Source of the DNA: a bacterium
GTDB lineage: Bacteria > Armatimonadota > Fimbriimonadia > Fimbriimonadales > Fimbriimonadaceae
NCBI GenBank assembly: GCA_027485645.1
Contig: JAIXQR010000003.1
Coordinates: 1 to 64,000, forward strand
DNA: 64,000 nt
Reading direction: 5' to 3'
Positions 8,857 to 17,172 of this stretch are shown here, piece by piece. The position numbers and the translations under genes are program-made. The notes beneath the pieces were generated by a model that was not told the origin of the DNA, made no database searches, and saw only the letters and a program-made list of their open reading frames with translations. Each line of letters opens with the position of its first letter. The first letter of the stretch is position 1.

Positions 8857-8871
8857 CGATTCGTCGGTACC
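8849..8871. promoter_or_regulatory. composite repeat of two elements from the tolC promoter region
   Basis: CACGGTAACG (8849-8858, overlapping the hlyD stop codon) directly abuts ATTCGTCGGTACC (8859-8871), the reverse complement of the 13-mer at 5628-5640. Both words therefore recur in the tolC upstream region. The element lies in the 46-base gap before the permease gene and could bind a regulator or mark an internal promoter. Confidence 0.35.
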
Positions 8872-8902
8872 AAGACGTACTTCAAAAAGTAACGGTTAGA
8901 TC

Positions 8903-10114
8903 ATGAATATTGCCGACGCGATTGGAACTGCCCTCCGGGCGATTGCCGCTAACAAGCTGCGATCTGCCCTCACCATGCTCGGCGTCGTCATCGGCGTTGG
9001 CTCGGTGATCGCGATGATCGGGATCGGCGAGGGCACCAAGAAAAAGTCCGTCGAGAATATTCAGGTCATGGGCACGAACATGCTCACGGTGATGCCCAAC
9101 TGGCGACGTGGCAACGTGGCCGGTGGCCCGAACGATATTCCGACTCTGAAGGACGAGGACGTTGGCGACTTGAAGCGTTCAGTTCCCCTCATCGAGCTCA
9201 TTACCGGATCGGTTGGGGCGCGAGCAAGCGTTAAGTTCAAGAACATCAACTACTCGACTCAGATCAGTGGCGCTCAGCCGCAGGTCGCCATCATTCGCAA
9301 CGCGACGAAGATGCACCAGGGCACTTGGTACACGATGGAAGACGAGGCCGAAGCCAACCGCAAAGCCGTTCTCGGCTTCTTGGCTTACCAAGAGTTGTTC
9401 GGCGACGACAACGCCATCGGCACCACGATCCGCATCAAGAATCAGACCTTCGAAGTGATCGGAGTGGTGGCCTATAAGGGCGGTTCCGGCATGTGGAACC
9501 CAGACGACCAGATTTACATTCCGCTTTCCACCGCCAAGACCCGCCTGCTCGGGCGAACCAATCTTGACAACATCGTGATCCAGGGTACGAGCGCTGAGCT
9601 GTTGCCAATCATGCAGCAACAGGTGGAAGAAACCTTGGGCAAGAAGCGAAAGAACGCCGGCGGCGAGCCGCTCTTCCGCGTCATCAACCAGGGCGAGTGG
9701 ATTGAGCAGATGGAGCAGCAAACGCGCCTGCTTTCGACTTTACTTGCGGGTATCGCATCGGTCTCCCTCCTCGTTGGCGGCATCGGAATCATGAACATCA
9801 TGCTCGTTTCGGTCACGGAGCGAACGCGAGAAATCGGACTGCGAAAGGCTATCGGCGCAAAGCGCGAAACCATCTTGGGCCAGTTCCTGCTTGAGAGCGT
9901 CGTGATGTGTACCGTTGGCGGCTCGTTCGGCATTCTCATGGGCCTGAGTAGCGTTGCGTTTGTGGCGCAAGCGCTCAAGGTTCCGCCTGTGATCAACAGC
10001 ACGGCCATCATCGTGGCGTTCGGATTCTCTGCTGCGGTCGGGCTCTTCTTCGGCCTGTATCCAGCGTTGAGAGCTTCTCGGCTCCAGCCCATCGAAGCGC
10101 TTCGTTACGAGTAA
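8903..10114 (+). CDS. MacB-like ABC transporter permease without an ATPase domain
   Basis: A 403-residue FtsX/MacB-type permease. TM1 (ALTMLGVVIGVGSVIAMIG) is followed by a ~220-residue extracytoplasmic MacB_PCD-like domain, then three C-terminal TM helices with the FtsX-family signature (TREIGLRKAIGAKRETILGQF; YPALRASRLQPIEALRYE). E. coli MacB fuses an N-terminal ATPase to this permease. Here the protein starts directly at the permease, and no nucleotide-binding gene lies in the operon. The partner ATPase must be encoded elsewhere, or the complex works without one. With TolC and HlyD it would form a mechanotransducing exporter of peptides, lipoproteins or drugs; the substrate is not predictable. 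Confidence 0.93.
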   Translation: MNIADAIGTALRAIAANKLRSALTMLGVVIGVGSVIAMIGIGEGTKKKSVENIQVMGTNMLTVMPNWRRGNVAGGPNDIPTLKDEDVGDLKRSVPLIELITGSVGARASVKFKNINYSTQISGAQPQVAIIRNATKMHQGTWYTMEDEAEANRKAVLGFLAYQELFGDDNAIGTTIRIKNQTFEVIGVVAYKGGSGMWNPDDQIYIPLSTAKTRLLGRTNLDNIVIQGTSAELLPIMQQQVEETLGKKRKNAGGEPLFRVINQGEWIEQMEQQTRLLSTLLAGIASVSLLVGGIGIMNIMLVSVTERTREIGLRKAIGAKRETILGQFLLESVVMCTVGGSFGILMGLSSVAFVAQALKVPPVINSTAIIVAFGFSAAVGLFFGLYPALRASRLQPIEALRYE

Positions 10115-10122
10115 GTTTCGGC

Positions 10123-10128
10123 TATAGT
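10123..10128 (+). promoter_or_regulatory. -10-like hexamer TATAGT for a possibly leaderless start
   Basis: TATAGT ends 6 bases before the ATG at 10135, so a transcript starting at the normal distance would begin at or next to the start codon. The candidate -35 is weak (TTCGTT at 10101-10106, 16-base spacer). No Shine-Dalgarno sequence is present. Confidence 0.4.
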
Positions 10129-10134
10129 CTCCGC

Positions 10135-11277
10135 ATGGATCGCGTAAGACTTGGCGTTATTGGACTCGGAAACATGGGCGCTGCTCACATCCGTGAGAGC
10201 TTGCCAAAAGTGGATCGACTTGTACTCACCGCGGTGAGTGACGCCGATTCGGCTCGGATGGATCGGTACGAGAAGGTCGCACAGTTCGAGAACCCATCGG
10301 ACCTCATCCAGAGCGGACTCGTCGACGCAGTTCTGATCGCCACGCCGCACTACGCGCACACCAGCGTCGGCATCGAAGCCCTAGAAGCAGGGTTGCACGT
10401 TCTGGTTGAGAAGCCCATTTCGGTTCACAAGGCTGACTGCGAAAAGCTGATCGCCGCCCACAAGGGGCAGGTCTTTGCCGCCATGTTTAACCAACGCACC
10501 GATGGCGCCTACCAAGCGATCCGCCGGATGGTGCAAAGCGGTGAGTTGGGCGAAATCAAGCGCGTCAGCTGGATCATCACAAACTGGTTCCGTAGCGAGG
10601 CCTACTACGCTTCCGGCGGCTGGAGAGCAACCTGGGGTGGTGAAGGCGGCGGCGTGCTTCTCAACCAAGCGCCGCACAATCTGGACCTCTTCCAGTGGAT
10701 GTTTGGCATGCCAGTCCGGCTCCGAGCTTTCTGCGGATTCGGAAAGTATCACGACATCGAAGTCGAAGACGATGTCACGGCCTACATGGAGTTTGCCAAC
10801 GGCGCGACGGGAACGTTCATCACGACAACCGGCGAGTACCCCGGCTCGAACCGACTTGAAATCGCTTGCGACCGAGGTCGTGTGACTTACCAAGACGGCA
10901 AGATCGTTTTCGACCGAACCTGGGAGTCCGTTTCCGAGTTCTCGAAGTCGACCACGTCTAGCTTCCCGGGCATGTCCACCTGGCGATGCGAGATTCCGTC
11001 GAGCAACCCCGCAAATCAGCACTTGGAGATCATCAAGAACTTCACCGCCGCGATCTTGGATGGTGCGGAGCTGCTGGCGCCAGCGGTCGAGGGCATCAAC
11101 TCGGTCGAACTGGCCAATGCAATGGTTCTGTCAAGCCTTGACGGTGAGACGATCGAATTGCCAATGGACAGCGCGCGGTACGAAGCGAAGCTTCAGGAGC
11201 TCATCAAGAACTCCAATCGCTCGAAGCCAGCCGGCAACTCGGAAGTCGCCGACCTTTCGAAATCGTTCGGTAACTAA
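10135..11277 (+). CDS. Gfo/Idh/MocA-family NAD(P)-dependent oxidoreductase
   Basis: A 380-residue protein with an N-terminal Rossmann fold (RLGVIGLGNMGAAH), the family EKP motif (HVLVEKPISVHKADCEKLI) and the catalytic-region motif LNQAPHNLDLFQWMFG, with the conserved His. These enzymes oxidise or isomerise sugars, inositols or their derivatives using NAD(P). A second family member lies at 44497-45480, and a sugar isomerase-like gene at 29863, so several carbohydrate oxidation steps are represented in the window. The substrate cannot be assigned. It ends in a 4-base convergent overlap with the HIT-like gene. Confidence 0.92.
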   Translation: MDRVRLGVIGLGNMGAAHIRESLPKVDRLVLTAVSDADSARMDRYEKVAQFENPSDLIQSGLVDAVLIATPHYAHTSVGIEALEAGLHVLVEKPISVHKADCEKLIAAHKGQVFAAMFNQRTDGAYQAIRRMVQSGELGEIKRVSWIITNWFRSEAYYASGGWRATWGGEGGGVLLNQAPHNLDLFQWMFGMPVRLRAFCGFGKYHDIEVEDDVTAYMEFANGATGTFITTTGEYPGSNRLEIACDRGRVTYQDGKIVFDRTWESVSEFSKSTTSSFPGMSTWRCEIPSSNPANQHLEIIKNFTAAILDGAELLAPAVEGINSVELANAMVLSSLDGETIELPMDSARYEAKLQELIKNSNRSKPAGNSEVADLSKSFGN

Positions 11278-11720
11278 GCCTTCGTAGCAAGATAGGCACG
11301 AAGCTGCCCTATGAGTTCTCCGTGCTTTTCCATGGAGAACTCGTGCTCCGGATCCAGCCGGAATGACTCTGGGAACATCAACGGCGGCAGCGTTGCACGG
11401 TCGGCGGGCTCGTCCTCAAACCTCGGCCAAACGTGCGCGTGGAGAAATGGATCGACATTTCCGTAGATAGCGAGATTGGTTCGCTTGGCCATTGTAACGG
11501 CCTGTACCGCCTCGCTCACGAGTGCCAAGTCCTCGAGAAAGATTCGCCGCTGATCCCACTCAAGGTCATTGAGTTGCCCCACAATCGGGTCGGCAAGAAG
11601 TAAGCAGTAGCCGGGAAGAAACTGATTGGGGCTTAGCGTAAGAAAACCACTTCGAAGCCGCATGATCAGCTTCTGATCTTCACCGCTTCGCAGGGCTTCA
11701 ATTCGTTCTGCAGGAGTCAC
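11274..11720 (-). CDS. HIT-like nucleotide hydrolase/transferase
   Basis: A 148-residue protein similar to HIT-superfamily enzymes: LPGYCLLL in the N-terminal half and HAHVWPRFEDEP near residues 95-106. The classical HIT motif is H-x-H-x-H. Here only the first two His are kept, with Trp in place of the third, as in some HIT-like subfamilies ending in HxxPR. The family includes Ap4A hydrolases and nucleotidylyl transferases; activity here is uncertain. It starts with GTG, in a 4-base GTGA overlap with the upstream membrane-protein gene, so the two form a coupled pair. Confidence 0.7.
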   Translation of the reverse strand: MTPAERIEALRSGEDQKLIMRLRSGFLTLSPNQFLPGYCLLLADPIVGQLNDLEWDQRRIFLEDLALVSEAVQAVTMAKRTNLAIYGNVDPFLHAHVWPRFEDEPADRATLPPLMFPESFRLDPEHEFSMEKHGELIGQLRAYLATKA

Positions 11721-12406
11721 TCTGAACTGACTGGGAGCGGGGGCTCAACGATGCGGCCAAACTTATGGTTCGTGAGCGCCTCGGCAAAGCTCGCCAGGGT
11801 TTTGATGCGGTCTTGGGCCACGTTCGGATCGAAATCGAGGTTCGGGCTACCAACCAGAATGGGCAGCACACGCGTTCCCGGCTCCGTCGGTGGTTTGATG
11901 GTGCCAATTGAATAGATCAGTTTTCGGTCGCGCAAGTACGGGAAGACGCTGCGAAGTTTTGCCGTTTCAACCGCTCCGTCGGAAATGATGATGAAGGCAC
12001 TGTCGATCCCCTGATCACCGGCGACGTCGACCTTCAGGTTGTGTTGCTGGGCGGTGAACTTCCCAAGCAGGCTCTTTGTGAGGACCTTTGCGAGGTTCTC
12101 GGTCTGTGAGTTTCGCGGGAAGAAGATCACTAAGAACGGATGGTTCGTCTCGAGGCCCGTTGTATAGGACGTCTTGTCGAGCCCACCAAGCTCGCTCGTC
12201 GACTTCATGCTCACGCGAATCGGGATGCTGCCGGTTCGGAGCATGAGGCCATCAAACGGGGACTTCACGGGTTCGGCGCGGAACCGTTTTGCGAGCTCGT
12301 CCCAAAGTGCAGTTAGGCGGCGCCGGTAGGAGTGGTACGCGTAGATTCCGATCCCCGCAAAAAGCACGATGAGAAAGGGTCCAATCAGTTTGTCGAAGCT
12401 ATTCAT
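11717..12406 (-). CDS. uncharacterised membrane-anchored protein
   Basis: A 229-residue protein I do not recognise. One N-terminal TM helix (LIGPFLIVLFAGIGIYAYHS) is followed by a basic segment (YRRRL) and a ~190-residue soluble, probably cytoplasmic domain of mixed alpha/beta character. There are no Cys clusters, nucleotide-binding motifs or repeats. It is translationally coupled to the HIT-like gene downstream and divergent from the dehydrogenase at 12478. Confidence 0.7.
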   Translation of the reverse strand: MNSFDKLIGPFLIVLFAGIGIYAYHSYRRRLTALWDELAKRFRAEPVKSPFDGLMLRTGSIPIRVSMKSTSELGGLDKTSYTTGLETNHPFLVIFFPRNSQTENLAKVLTKSLLGKFTAQQHNLKVDVAGDQGIDSAFIIISDGAVETAKLRSVFPYLRDRKLIYSIGTIKPPTEPGTRVLPILVGSPNLDFDPNVAQDRIKTLASFAEALTNHKFGRIVEPPLPVSSE

Positions 12407-12443
12407 TTAGACTGCTCGATCGCTTGTTTGCATCCGTTACCGT

Positions 12444-12470
12444 TTGGGAGTTTATATCGTGATGGATAAT
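12444..12470 (+). promoter_or_regulatory. promoter with -10 GATAAT close to a GTG start
   Basis: TTGGGA (12444-12449), a 15-base spacer and GATAAT (12465-12470). The GTG start at 12478 lies 7 bases after the -10, suggesting a leaderless transcript. Confidence 0.45.
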
Positions 12471-12477
12471 CGACACT

Positions 12478-13461
12478 GTGCAAAAGTCCCGCGCTTTACT
12501 GTTCACCGCCGTCGATGTCGTTGAGCTTGCCGAGGTTCAGATTCCTCATCCGGAACCGGGTGAAGTGCTGGTCCGCACCGATTTCAGCTGTATTAGCCCT
12601 GGAACCGAGCTTCGGTGTCTGGCTGGATTACAGCCCGGGCTGGAGGAATGGGGCTATATCCCTGGCTATGCGGCCGTCAGTACGATCGTCGAGGCACCGG
12701 AGAGTGCCAAGGCAAAAGGCCTGATTGCTGGAACGAAGGTGATCGGCGGCGGAACGCTGCGCGCATCCGTTCCTCGGGCTTGGGGCGGGCACACCGAGTT
12801 TGCTGTCCTTCCTGCCGACAGTTGCATCCCGCTTGAGGAGAACGACGATCTCGTGGCCGCGAGCGCGGCACGATTGGCCGGGATCGCTTACCGAGGCGTT
12901 CGGTATGCCCAGGTGCTCCCAAGCGAACGAGTTGCCGTGCTTGGCCTTGGCGCAATTGGTCAGTGTTCGGCCCGCCTGTTCCGCGCCACCGGTGCGACGG
13001 TGGTGGCGATTGATCCGGTGGATCAGCGCCGGGCCCACGCCGAGGCCGAAGGCGTAACCACGACTGACCCCGAGACCGCCGGAAAAGAGCTTGCAAATTC
13101 CTTCGATGTCGTCGTTGATGCAACAGGCAGCGAGCGGGCAACGGCGCTGACGATTTCGCTCGCCAAAGGCCACCCTTGGGATCGCCCGGAAACCAACCCG
13201 GCGCGGATCATCGTGCAGGGCAGCTATCCCGGCAACGTCAGTTTTCCGTATCAGGCGACATTTGAGAAAGAGTTATCGGTGCGGTTTCCACGGAATGTGG
13301 TCCGGCAAGACATGGAAGCGGTGATGGACCTTCACCGACGGGGCCGGATCAATTTGCGGTCGATCGTGTCCGATGTGCTCTCGCCGTCAGACGCTCTCAG
13401 CGGCTACAACCGCCTGAAAGCAAGGCCGAGCGAAATCACCTTTGCGTTCGATTGGCGATAA
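12478..13461 (+). CDS. zinc-type (MDR) alcohol dehydrogenase-like oxidoreductase
   Basis: A 327-residue medium-chain dehydrogenase/reductase. The N-terminal GroES-like domain has the family GEVLVRTDFSCISPGTE segment. The Rossmann domain begins near residue 155 (VAVLGLGAIGQCSARLF) and is followed by VDATGS. The catalytic-zinc Cys/His set of classical ADH is incomplete (ISPGTELR replaces the usual Cys-containing segment), as in the bi-domain MDR group acting with Gfo/Idh/MocA enzymes on surface sugars. The substrate is unknown. The start is GTG, without a Shine-Dalgarno sequence. Confidence 0.85.
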   Translation: MQKSRALLFTAVDVVELAEVQIPHPEPGEVLVRTDFSCISPGTELRCLAGLQPGLEEWGYIPGYAAVSTIVEAPESAKAKGLIAGTKVIGGGTLRASVPRAWGGHTEFAVLPADSCIPLEENDDLVAASAARLAGIAYRGVRYAQVLPSERVAVLGLGAIGQCSARLFRATGATVVAIDPVDQRRAHAEAEGVTTTDPETAGKELANSFDVVVDATGSERATALTISLAKGHPWDRPETNPARIIVQGSYPGNVSFPYQATFEKELSVRFPRNVVRQDMEAVMDLHRRGRINLRSIVSDVLSPSDALSGYNRLKARPSEITFAFDWR

Positions 13462-13503
13462 ATTTACTGTCCCCTAAACGAGTGACGCTAAAAATCGGGG
13501 CAC

Positions 13504-13544
13504 TCACACGTTGGTGTGATGCTGGAACATGGGAACGTATTCCC
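13504..13544. promoter_or_regulatory. two inverted repeats upstream of the PEP-CTERM gene
   Basis: TCACAC-GTTG-GTGTGA (13504-13519) and GGGAA-CGTA-TTCCC (13531-13544, with base 13540 starting the second arm) lie in tandem 17-57 bases before the start at 13561. They could be operators or 5'-UTR hairpins. A good Shine-Dalgarno sequence, AGAGGAG, follows. Confidence 0.35.
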
Positions 13545-13560
13545 GAAGAGGAGAATTTTC

Positions 13561-14193
13561 ATGCAATTTCGACAGCTAGGATCACTATTAATCGCTTCGC
13601 TAGGTTTGGCTGGCGCAGCCAACGCTGACCTGATTTCAATCAGCGGCATGACCCCTGGAAAATTCAGCACGGTCACCATCAACTTCAACGGGAACAACTC
13701 TACGGTTTACGCCGGTCCGCAGCTTTCCACGTTCGCAGGCGAAACGTTCGACGCTTACTGCGTTGACCTTGAGCACTTCAACTACCTGCCAGCAAGCTAC
13801 AACGTTGACGCAGTCAGCGCTGCCGGCAACCTTTCGAACGGTGCCCGAGTTTCCAAGCTGTACAACAAGTACAGCGGATCGGTAACCGGAGACGCTGCCG
13901 CTGCTCTCCAGATCGCAATCTGGGATGTCATCTACGACAACGGCGACGGACTCTCGACCGGCATGTTCAAGTCTTCGCTCTCGGGTGCCAAGCTCACCGC
14001 TTTCAACGGCTACCTGAGCGACGCTCTCACCGGCATCACCGGAGACGCAACGTTCTTCAAGCCAAATCCATACAACGGCAACAAGAACCAGGGCCTCATC
14101 GGACCTGGCAAGTACAACCCAGTACCTGAGCCAGCTTCCTTCCTCGCATTCGCGCTGGTTGCTCCAGCTCTGATGCGCAAGCGCAAGAAGTAA
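13561..14193 (+). CDS. PEP-CTERM-sorted secreted protein
   Basis: A 210-residue exported protein. The start at 13561 has an AGAGGAG ribosome site and gives a clean signal peptide (MQFRQLGSLLIASLGLAGAA). The C-terminus is a PEP-CTERM tripartite signal: VPEPASFLAF, a hydrophobic stretch, then a basic end (MRKRKK). In known systems such proteins are cut by an exosortase and become surface or exopolysaccharide associated. The body is rich in Asn, Ser, Tyr and Gly with a single YCVDLEHF motif. No exosortase gene lies in the window. A strong terminator follows, so it is monocistronic. Confidence 0.85.
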   Translation: MQFRQLGSLLIASLGLAGAANADLISISGMTPGKFSTVTINFNGNNSTVYAGPQLSTFAGETFDAYCVDLEHFNYLPASYNVDAVSAAGNLSNGARVSKLYNKYSGSVTGDAAAALQIAIWDVIYDNGDGLSTGMFKSSLSGAKLTAFNGYLSDALTGITGDATFFKPNPYNGNKNQGLIGPGKYNPVPEPASFLAFALVAPALMRKRKK

Positions 14194-14204
14194 GAAACAC
14201 AATT

Positions 14205-14240
14205 AAGCGGCCCTTCGACTTGCTCGAAGGGCCGCTTTGT
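14205..14240 (+). terminator. strong rho-independent terminator
   Basis: A perfect 14-bp stem (AAGCGGCCCTTCGA at 14205-14218, its complement at 14224-14237) with a 5-base loop and a following TTGTTTT tract. It lies between the PEP-CTERM gene and the convergent map gene. Confidence 0.9.
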
Positions 14241-14246
14241 TTTGCC

Positions 14247-15050
14247 TCAGGCTTGGGGCAGTAGGGTGAGCACGCGTGGACCGTCGGCGGTCACTCCAAC
14301 CGTGTGCTCGAAGTGAGCTCCGAGGCTGCCGTCTTTCGTCACAACGGCCCAGGGGTCATCTTTTCGATGCTTCATATCGCCCCGACCGGCGGTAACCATT
14401 GGCTCAACGCAGAAAGTCATTCCGACTTCTAAGCGGATACCGGACTTGGGCCGCCCCGTATTCAATACATCTAGCCCGGGCTCATGGACCGCCGTACCGA
14501 CACCGTGCCCAACCATGTTTTTGAGGATGGAGAACCCGTTCTTTTCGACGTGCCGTTGAATCGCGTGGCCGATGTCTCCCATCGTGTTTCCCGCGCGGCT
14601 CTGCTCGATCCCATGCCACATGGACTCTTCCGTGATTTTCATCAGCTTGGTCGCGCGGTTAGAAACTTCCCCGACTCCGACGGTGATCGCGGTATCCGCA
14701 TGCCAACCATCAACGTTCGCAACTAGGTCGATTCCGAGCACGTCGCCTTCGCGGAGCAGCTTCTTGCGAGGCGTGCCGTGGATCACTTCATCATTCACGC
14801 TGAGGCAAGTTCCAAATTGGTAGGCGGTGAGTGAGAAGCCCGGGTGGTAGTTCAGCAAGCTCGGCTTCGCGCCATGGGCCGCCAACGTTTCCAGGGCCAA
14901 GGCCTCCAGATCTAGGAGCGAGACGCCCGGCTTAGCGGCATCGCTCAGCGTTTTGAGCGCCAGGGCGGCCACTTGTCCCGCTACCGCCATTGCATCCATC
15001 TCTCCGGGCGTTTTGAGCCGGATAGGGGGTCTAGGGCGGGAAGCTAACAT
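14247..15050 (-). CDS. map: type I methionine aminopeptidase
   Basis: A 267-residue protein. It removes the initiator Met from nascent proteins in the cytoplasm. The metal ligands are visible: Asp in GIDLVAN, Asp in WHADTAIT, His in MVGHGVGTAVHE, Glu in TFCVEPM and Glu in AHFEHTV. The length is normal for type I enzymes without an N-terminal zinc extension. It is the last gene of the ribBA / BamE-like / map unit, 4 bases after the preceding stop. Confidence 0.96.
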   Translation of the reverse strand: MLASRPRPPIRLKTPGEMDAMAVAGQVAALALKTLSDAAKPGVSLLDLEALALETLAAHGAKPSLLNYHPGFSLTAYQFGTCLSVNDEVIHGTPRKKLLREGDVLGIDLVANVDGWHADTAITVGVGEVSNRATKLMKITEESMWHGIEQSRAGNTMGDIGHAIQRHVEKNGFSILKNMVGHGVGTAVHEPGLDVLNTGRPKSGIRLEVGMTFCVEPMVTAGRGDMKHRKDDPWAVVTKDGSLGAHFEHTVGVTADGPRVLTLLPQA

Positions 15051-15054
15051 AGAT

Positions 15055-15441
15055 TTATGGTGACACGTTTGGAGTTGGAGGCGGCGTTCTCGATTCGAAA
15101 CTGACGCCGGTCACCTTGCCGGTTGAGTCGAAATCAACGTAAGCATCTTCCTCCGTGAATGTCTTCGTTTCGCCGCTCAACGCGGATCGTTCGTAGCGGA
15201 AGTAGTACGACCCATCCGCCTTTTCGACCGTTGCCTTGGGGTTTCCGATGCTCTTCAGAACATCCTGTTCTGACTTTCCGGGAGTGATGGCGCCCGCTTT
15301 GAGCTTTTGGATGGCGCTGGGAGCGGGGCCTGGTCCAATGATGGCTTGCAAACCGAACCAAGCGATCGCAAGAAACAACGCCGGGCCCCCGATGAAGAAG
15401 GCCCAATCAATTGGTTCAAGTTTCCGCTTGGTGGATTTCAT
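15055..15441 (-). CDS. membrane-anchored BamE/SmpA-like domain protein
   Basis: A 128-residue protein. One N-terminal TM segment ([19 protein letters not shown]) is followed by a domain with the SmpA/OmlA/BamE pattern: [19 protein letters not shown], then YYFRYER and a final strand pair ending [11 protein letters not shown]. BamE is an outer-membrane lipoprotein of the barrel-assembly machine. This protein has no lipobox and stays anchored in the inner membrane, so only the fold is inferred. It overlaps ribBA by 4 bases (ATGA). Confidence 0.65.
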   Translation of the reverse strand: MKSTKRKLEPIDWAFFIGGPALFLAIAWFGLQAIIGPGPAPSAIQKLKAGAITPGKSEQDVLKSIGNPKATVEKADGSYYFRYERSALSGETKTFTEEDAYVDFDSTGKVTGVSFESRTPPPTPNVSP

Positions 15442-16640
15442 TCCGGCAGCATATGCGCCATCTTTGCTCGCTTCGTTTCCATGTACTTCTCGCGAGCAGG
15501 ATTTGTAGGCGCGATGATCGGCACGTGCTCCACGATCTCGAGCCCGTAGCCCTGAAGGCCCGCGACCTTCTTCGGGTTGTTTGTCATCAAGCGAATCTTT
15601 TGTGCTCCAAGTTCGGCAAGCACCTGCGCGCCGAGGCCGTAGTCTCGCAAGTCGGCTTTGAAACCGAGGGCAAGATTGGCTTCAACCGTATCGAGCCCTT
15701 GATCTTGCAATTCGTAGGCCTTGAGCTTGTTCACAAGGCCAATTCCGCGGCCCTCCTGGGCGATGTACAGCACGATGCCGAGCCCTTCGGCCTCGATCAT
15801 CCGTAACGCCATTTCCAGCTGGTCGCCGCAGTCACAGCGGAACGAGCCAAGCAAGTCTCCGGTCAGGCAGCTAGAATGCGTCCGCACAAGGATCGGCTGT
15901 TCGGCTGAGGGATCGCCTTTGACGATGGCTACGTATGGGGCCGCTTCAACTTCGGCTTCAAAGACAAATAGGCGGAAGTGACCGAACTTGGTCGGAAAAT
16001 CGATTGGGCCCGCGGCCAGCTTGACGAGCTTCTCGGTTCGGCGACGGTAAGCAATCAAGTCTGCGATCGTAATGAGCTTCAGATCATGCTGGGCCGAGAA
16101 GACCTCAAGGTCGTCGAGCCGCATCATCGTGCCGTCTTCGTTTAGAATTTCGCAGCCAACGCCAACCGGCTGAAACCCGGCGAGGGTGCAAAGATCGACA
16201 ATCGCCTCGGTGTGACCGGCTCGGACCAAGACACCGCCCTCTTCTGCCCGCAACGGAATGATGTGGCCCGGACGCGCCAGATCAGAAGCGGTCGCTTTTG
16301 GATCTACAAAGACGCGCACCGTTGCGGCACGGTCGCCTGCCGAAACGCCCGTCGTCGTTCCGTGCAGCGCGTCCACCGTCTCCGCCATCGCCGTCCCATG
16401 GCGCGCGGTGTTTTGCTTAGTCATCATCGGAATCGACAACTCCTGCAGCCTTTGCGCGGTGGTTGGGATAAAGGGCACGCCCCGACCGTGGCGGATCATG
16501 AAGTTCATGTCGGCCGTAGAGCACGTCTCCGCTGCGCAGACCAAGTCTCCTTCGTTCTCGCGGTCTGGATCATCGACCACCACAATCATTTTTCCAAGCC
16601 GTAGATCGGCCAGCGCTTCATCTATCGTCGCGAACGGCAT
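15438..16640 (-). CDS. ribBA: bifunctional DHBP synthase / GTP cyclohydrolase II
   Basis: A 400-residue riboflavin-pathway enzyme. The N-terminal half makes 3,4-dihydroxy-2-butanone 4-phosphate from ribulose 5-phosphate ([33 protein letters not shown]). The C-terminal half opens the GTP ring ([20 protein letters not shown], with the three zinc Cys, then [12 protein letters not shown] and LMTNNPKK). The start at 16640 is chosen because [17 protein letters not shown] matches the usual N-terminus; the frame is open back to 16865. A -10-like TAGAAT precedes it by 8 bases and no FMN riboswitch is visible. It is first in the operon with the BamE-like and map genes. Confidence 0.95.
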   Translation of the reverse strand: MPFATIDEALADLRLGKMIVVVDDPDRENEGDLVCAAETCSTADMNFMIRHGRGVPFIPTTAQRLQELSIPMMTKQNTARHGTAMAETVDALHGTTTGVSAGDRAATVRVFVDPKATASDLARPGHIIPLRAEEGGVLVRAGHTEAIVDLCTLAGFQPVGVGCEILNEDGTMMRLDDLEVFSAQHDLKLITIADLIAYRRRTEKLVKLAAGPIDFPTKFGHFRLFVFEAEVEAAPYVAIVKGDPSAEQPILVRTHSSCLTGDLLGSFRCDCGDQLEMALRMIEAEGLGIVLYIAQEGRGIGLVNKLKAYELQDQGLDTVEANLALGFKADLRDYGLGAQVLAELGAQKIRLMTNNPKKVAGLQGYGLEIVEHVPIIAPTNPAREKYMETKRAKMAHMLPE

Positions 16641-16648
16641 ATGTAGAG

Positions 16649-16654
16649 ATTCTA
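16649..16654 (-). promoter_or_regulatory. -10-like TAGAAT upstream of ribBA
   Basis: On the minus strand TAGAAT lies 8 bases before the ATG at 16640, inside GTAGAGATTCTAC, which reads nearly the same on both strands. No Shine-Dalgarno sequence or convincing -35 is present, so this may be a leaderless start. Confidence 0.4.
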
Positions 16655-16761
16655 CGGTCCCCAGACTCAGGACCGCCGGGACAACATGGAACCGCATGAG
16701 TTTTGCGTCGTCTGAAGCAATAAGCCGCAATCTTGCTGGCAAAAATACTGGAGGTAATGAA

Positions 16762-17172
16762 ATGAAGTTTGATCTACGATTTAGCGGACTCGCCGCAGTT
16801 CTGGCGTTGACCATGGTGATCGCGCCGGTTACGGCATCGGCCCAATCTCTGAACGACCTGAGCAAGCTGGTTGACCGGCGTCAGGACAAGAAGAACGAAT
16901 GGCGAAACATCGGCATCGCCTCGGGTGCCCTGGGCGTGCTCGGCCTGCTGAAGAAGGACAACACGCTGTTCTTCGCCGGTGCTGCGGGTGCCCTCTACTC
17001 GGCAAACCGCTACGAGCAGGATCGCAAGAGCCAAAGCCAGCTCCAGCGAACTCGCGCGGCGTACTTCAGTCGGCCGTACTTCAACCGAGATGGGTACCGA
17101 TACACGCGGCAAACGAAGTGGAAAGACGGCAAGAAGTACATGTACTTCTCCAAGTCGAAGCTGAAGCGCTAA
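16762..17172 (+). CDS. small exported protein, function unknown
   Basis: A 136-residue protein with an N-terminal signal segment ([19 protein letters not shown]) and a GGAGG ribosome site 7 bases before the ATG at 16762. The larger ORF back to 16258 is antisense to ribBA and is rejected. The mature part has a small glycine/alanine-rich hydrophobic segment ([29 protein letters not shown]) followed by a Tyr/Lys/Arg-rich basic tail ([15 protein letters not shown]). I do not recognise the family. It overlaps the convergent SRPBCC gene by 4 bases. Confidence 0.75.
   Translation: MKFDLRFSGLAAVLALTMVIAPVTASAQSLNDLSKLVDRRQDKKNEWRNIGIASGALGVLGLLKKDNTLFFAGAAGALYSANRYEQDRKSQSQLQRTRAAYFSRPYFNRDGYRYTRQTKWKDGKKYMYFSKSKLKR

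Noticed and set aside
16641-16760. FMN riboswitch upstream of ribBA
   Set aside because: The region has none of the conserved RFN helices or sequence, and the start lies only 8 bases after a -10-like element.
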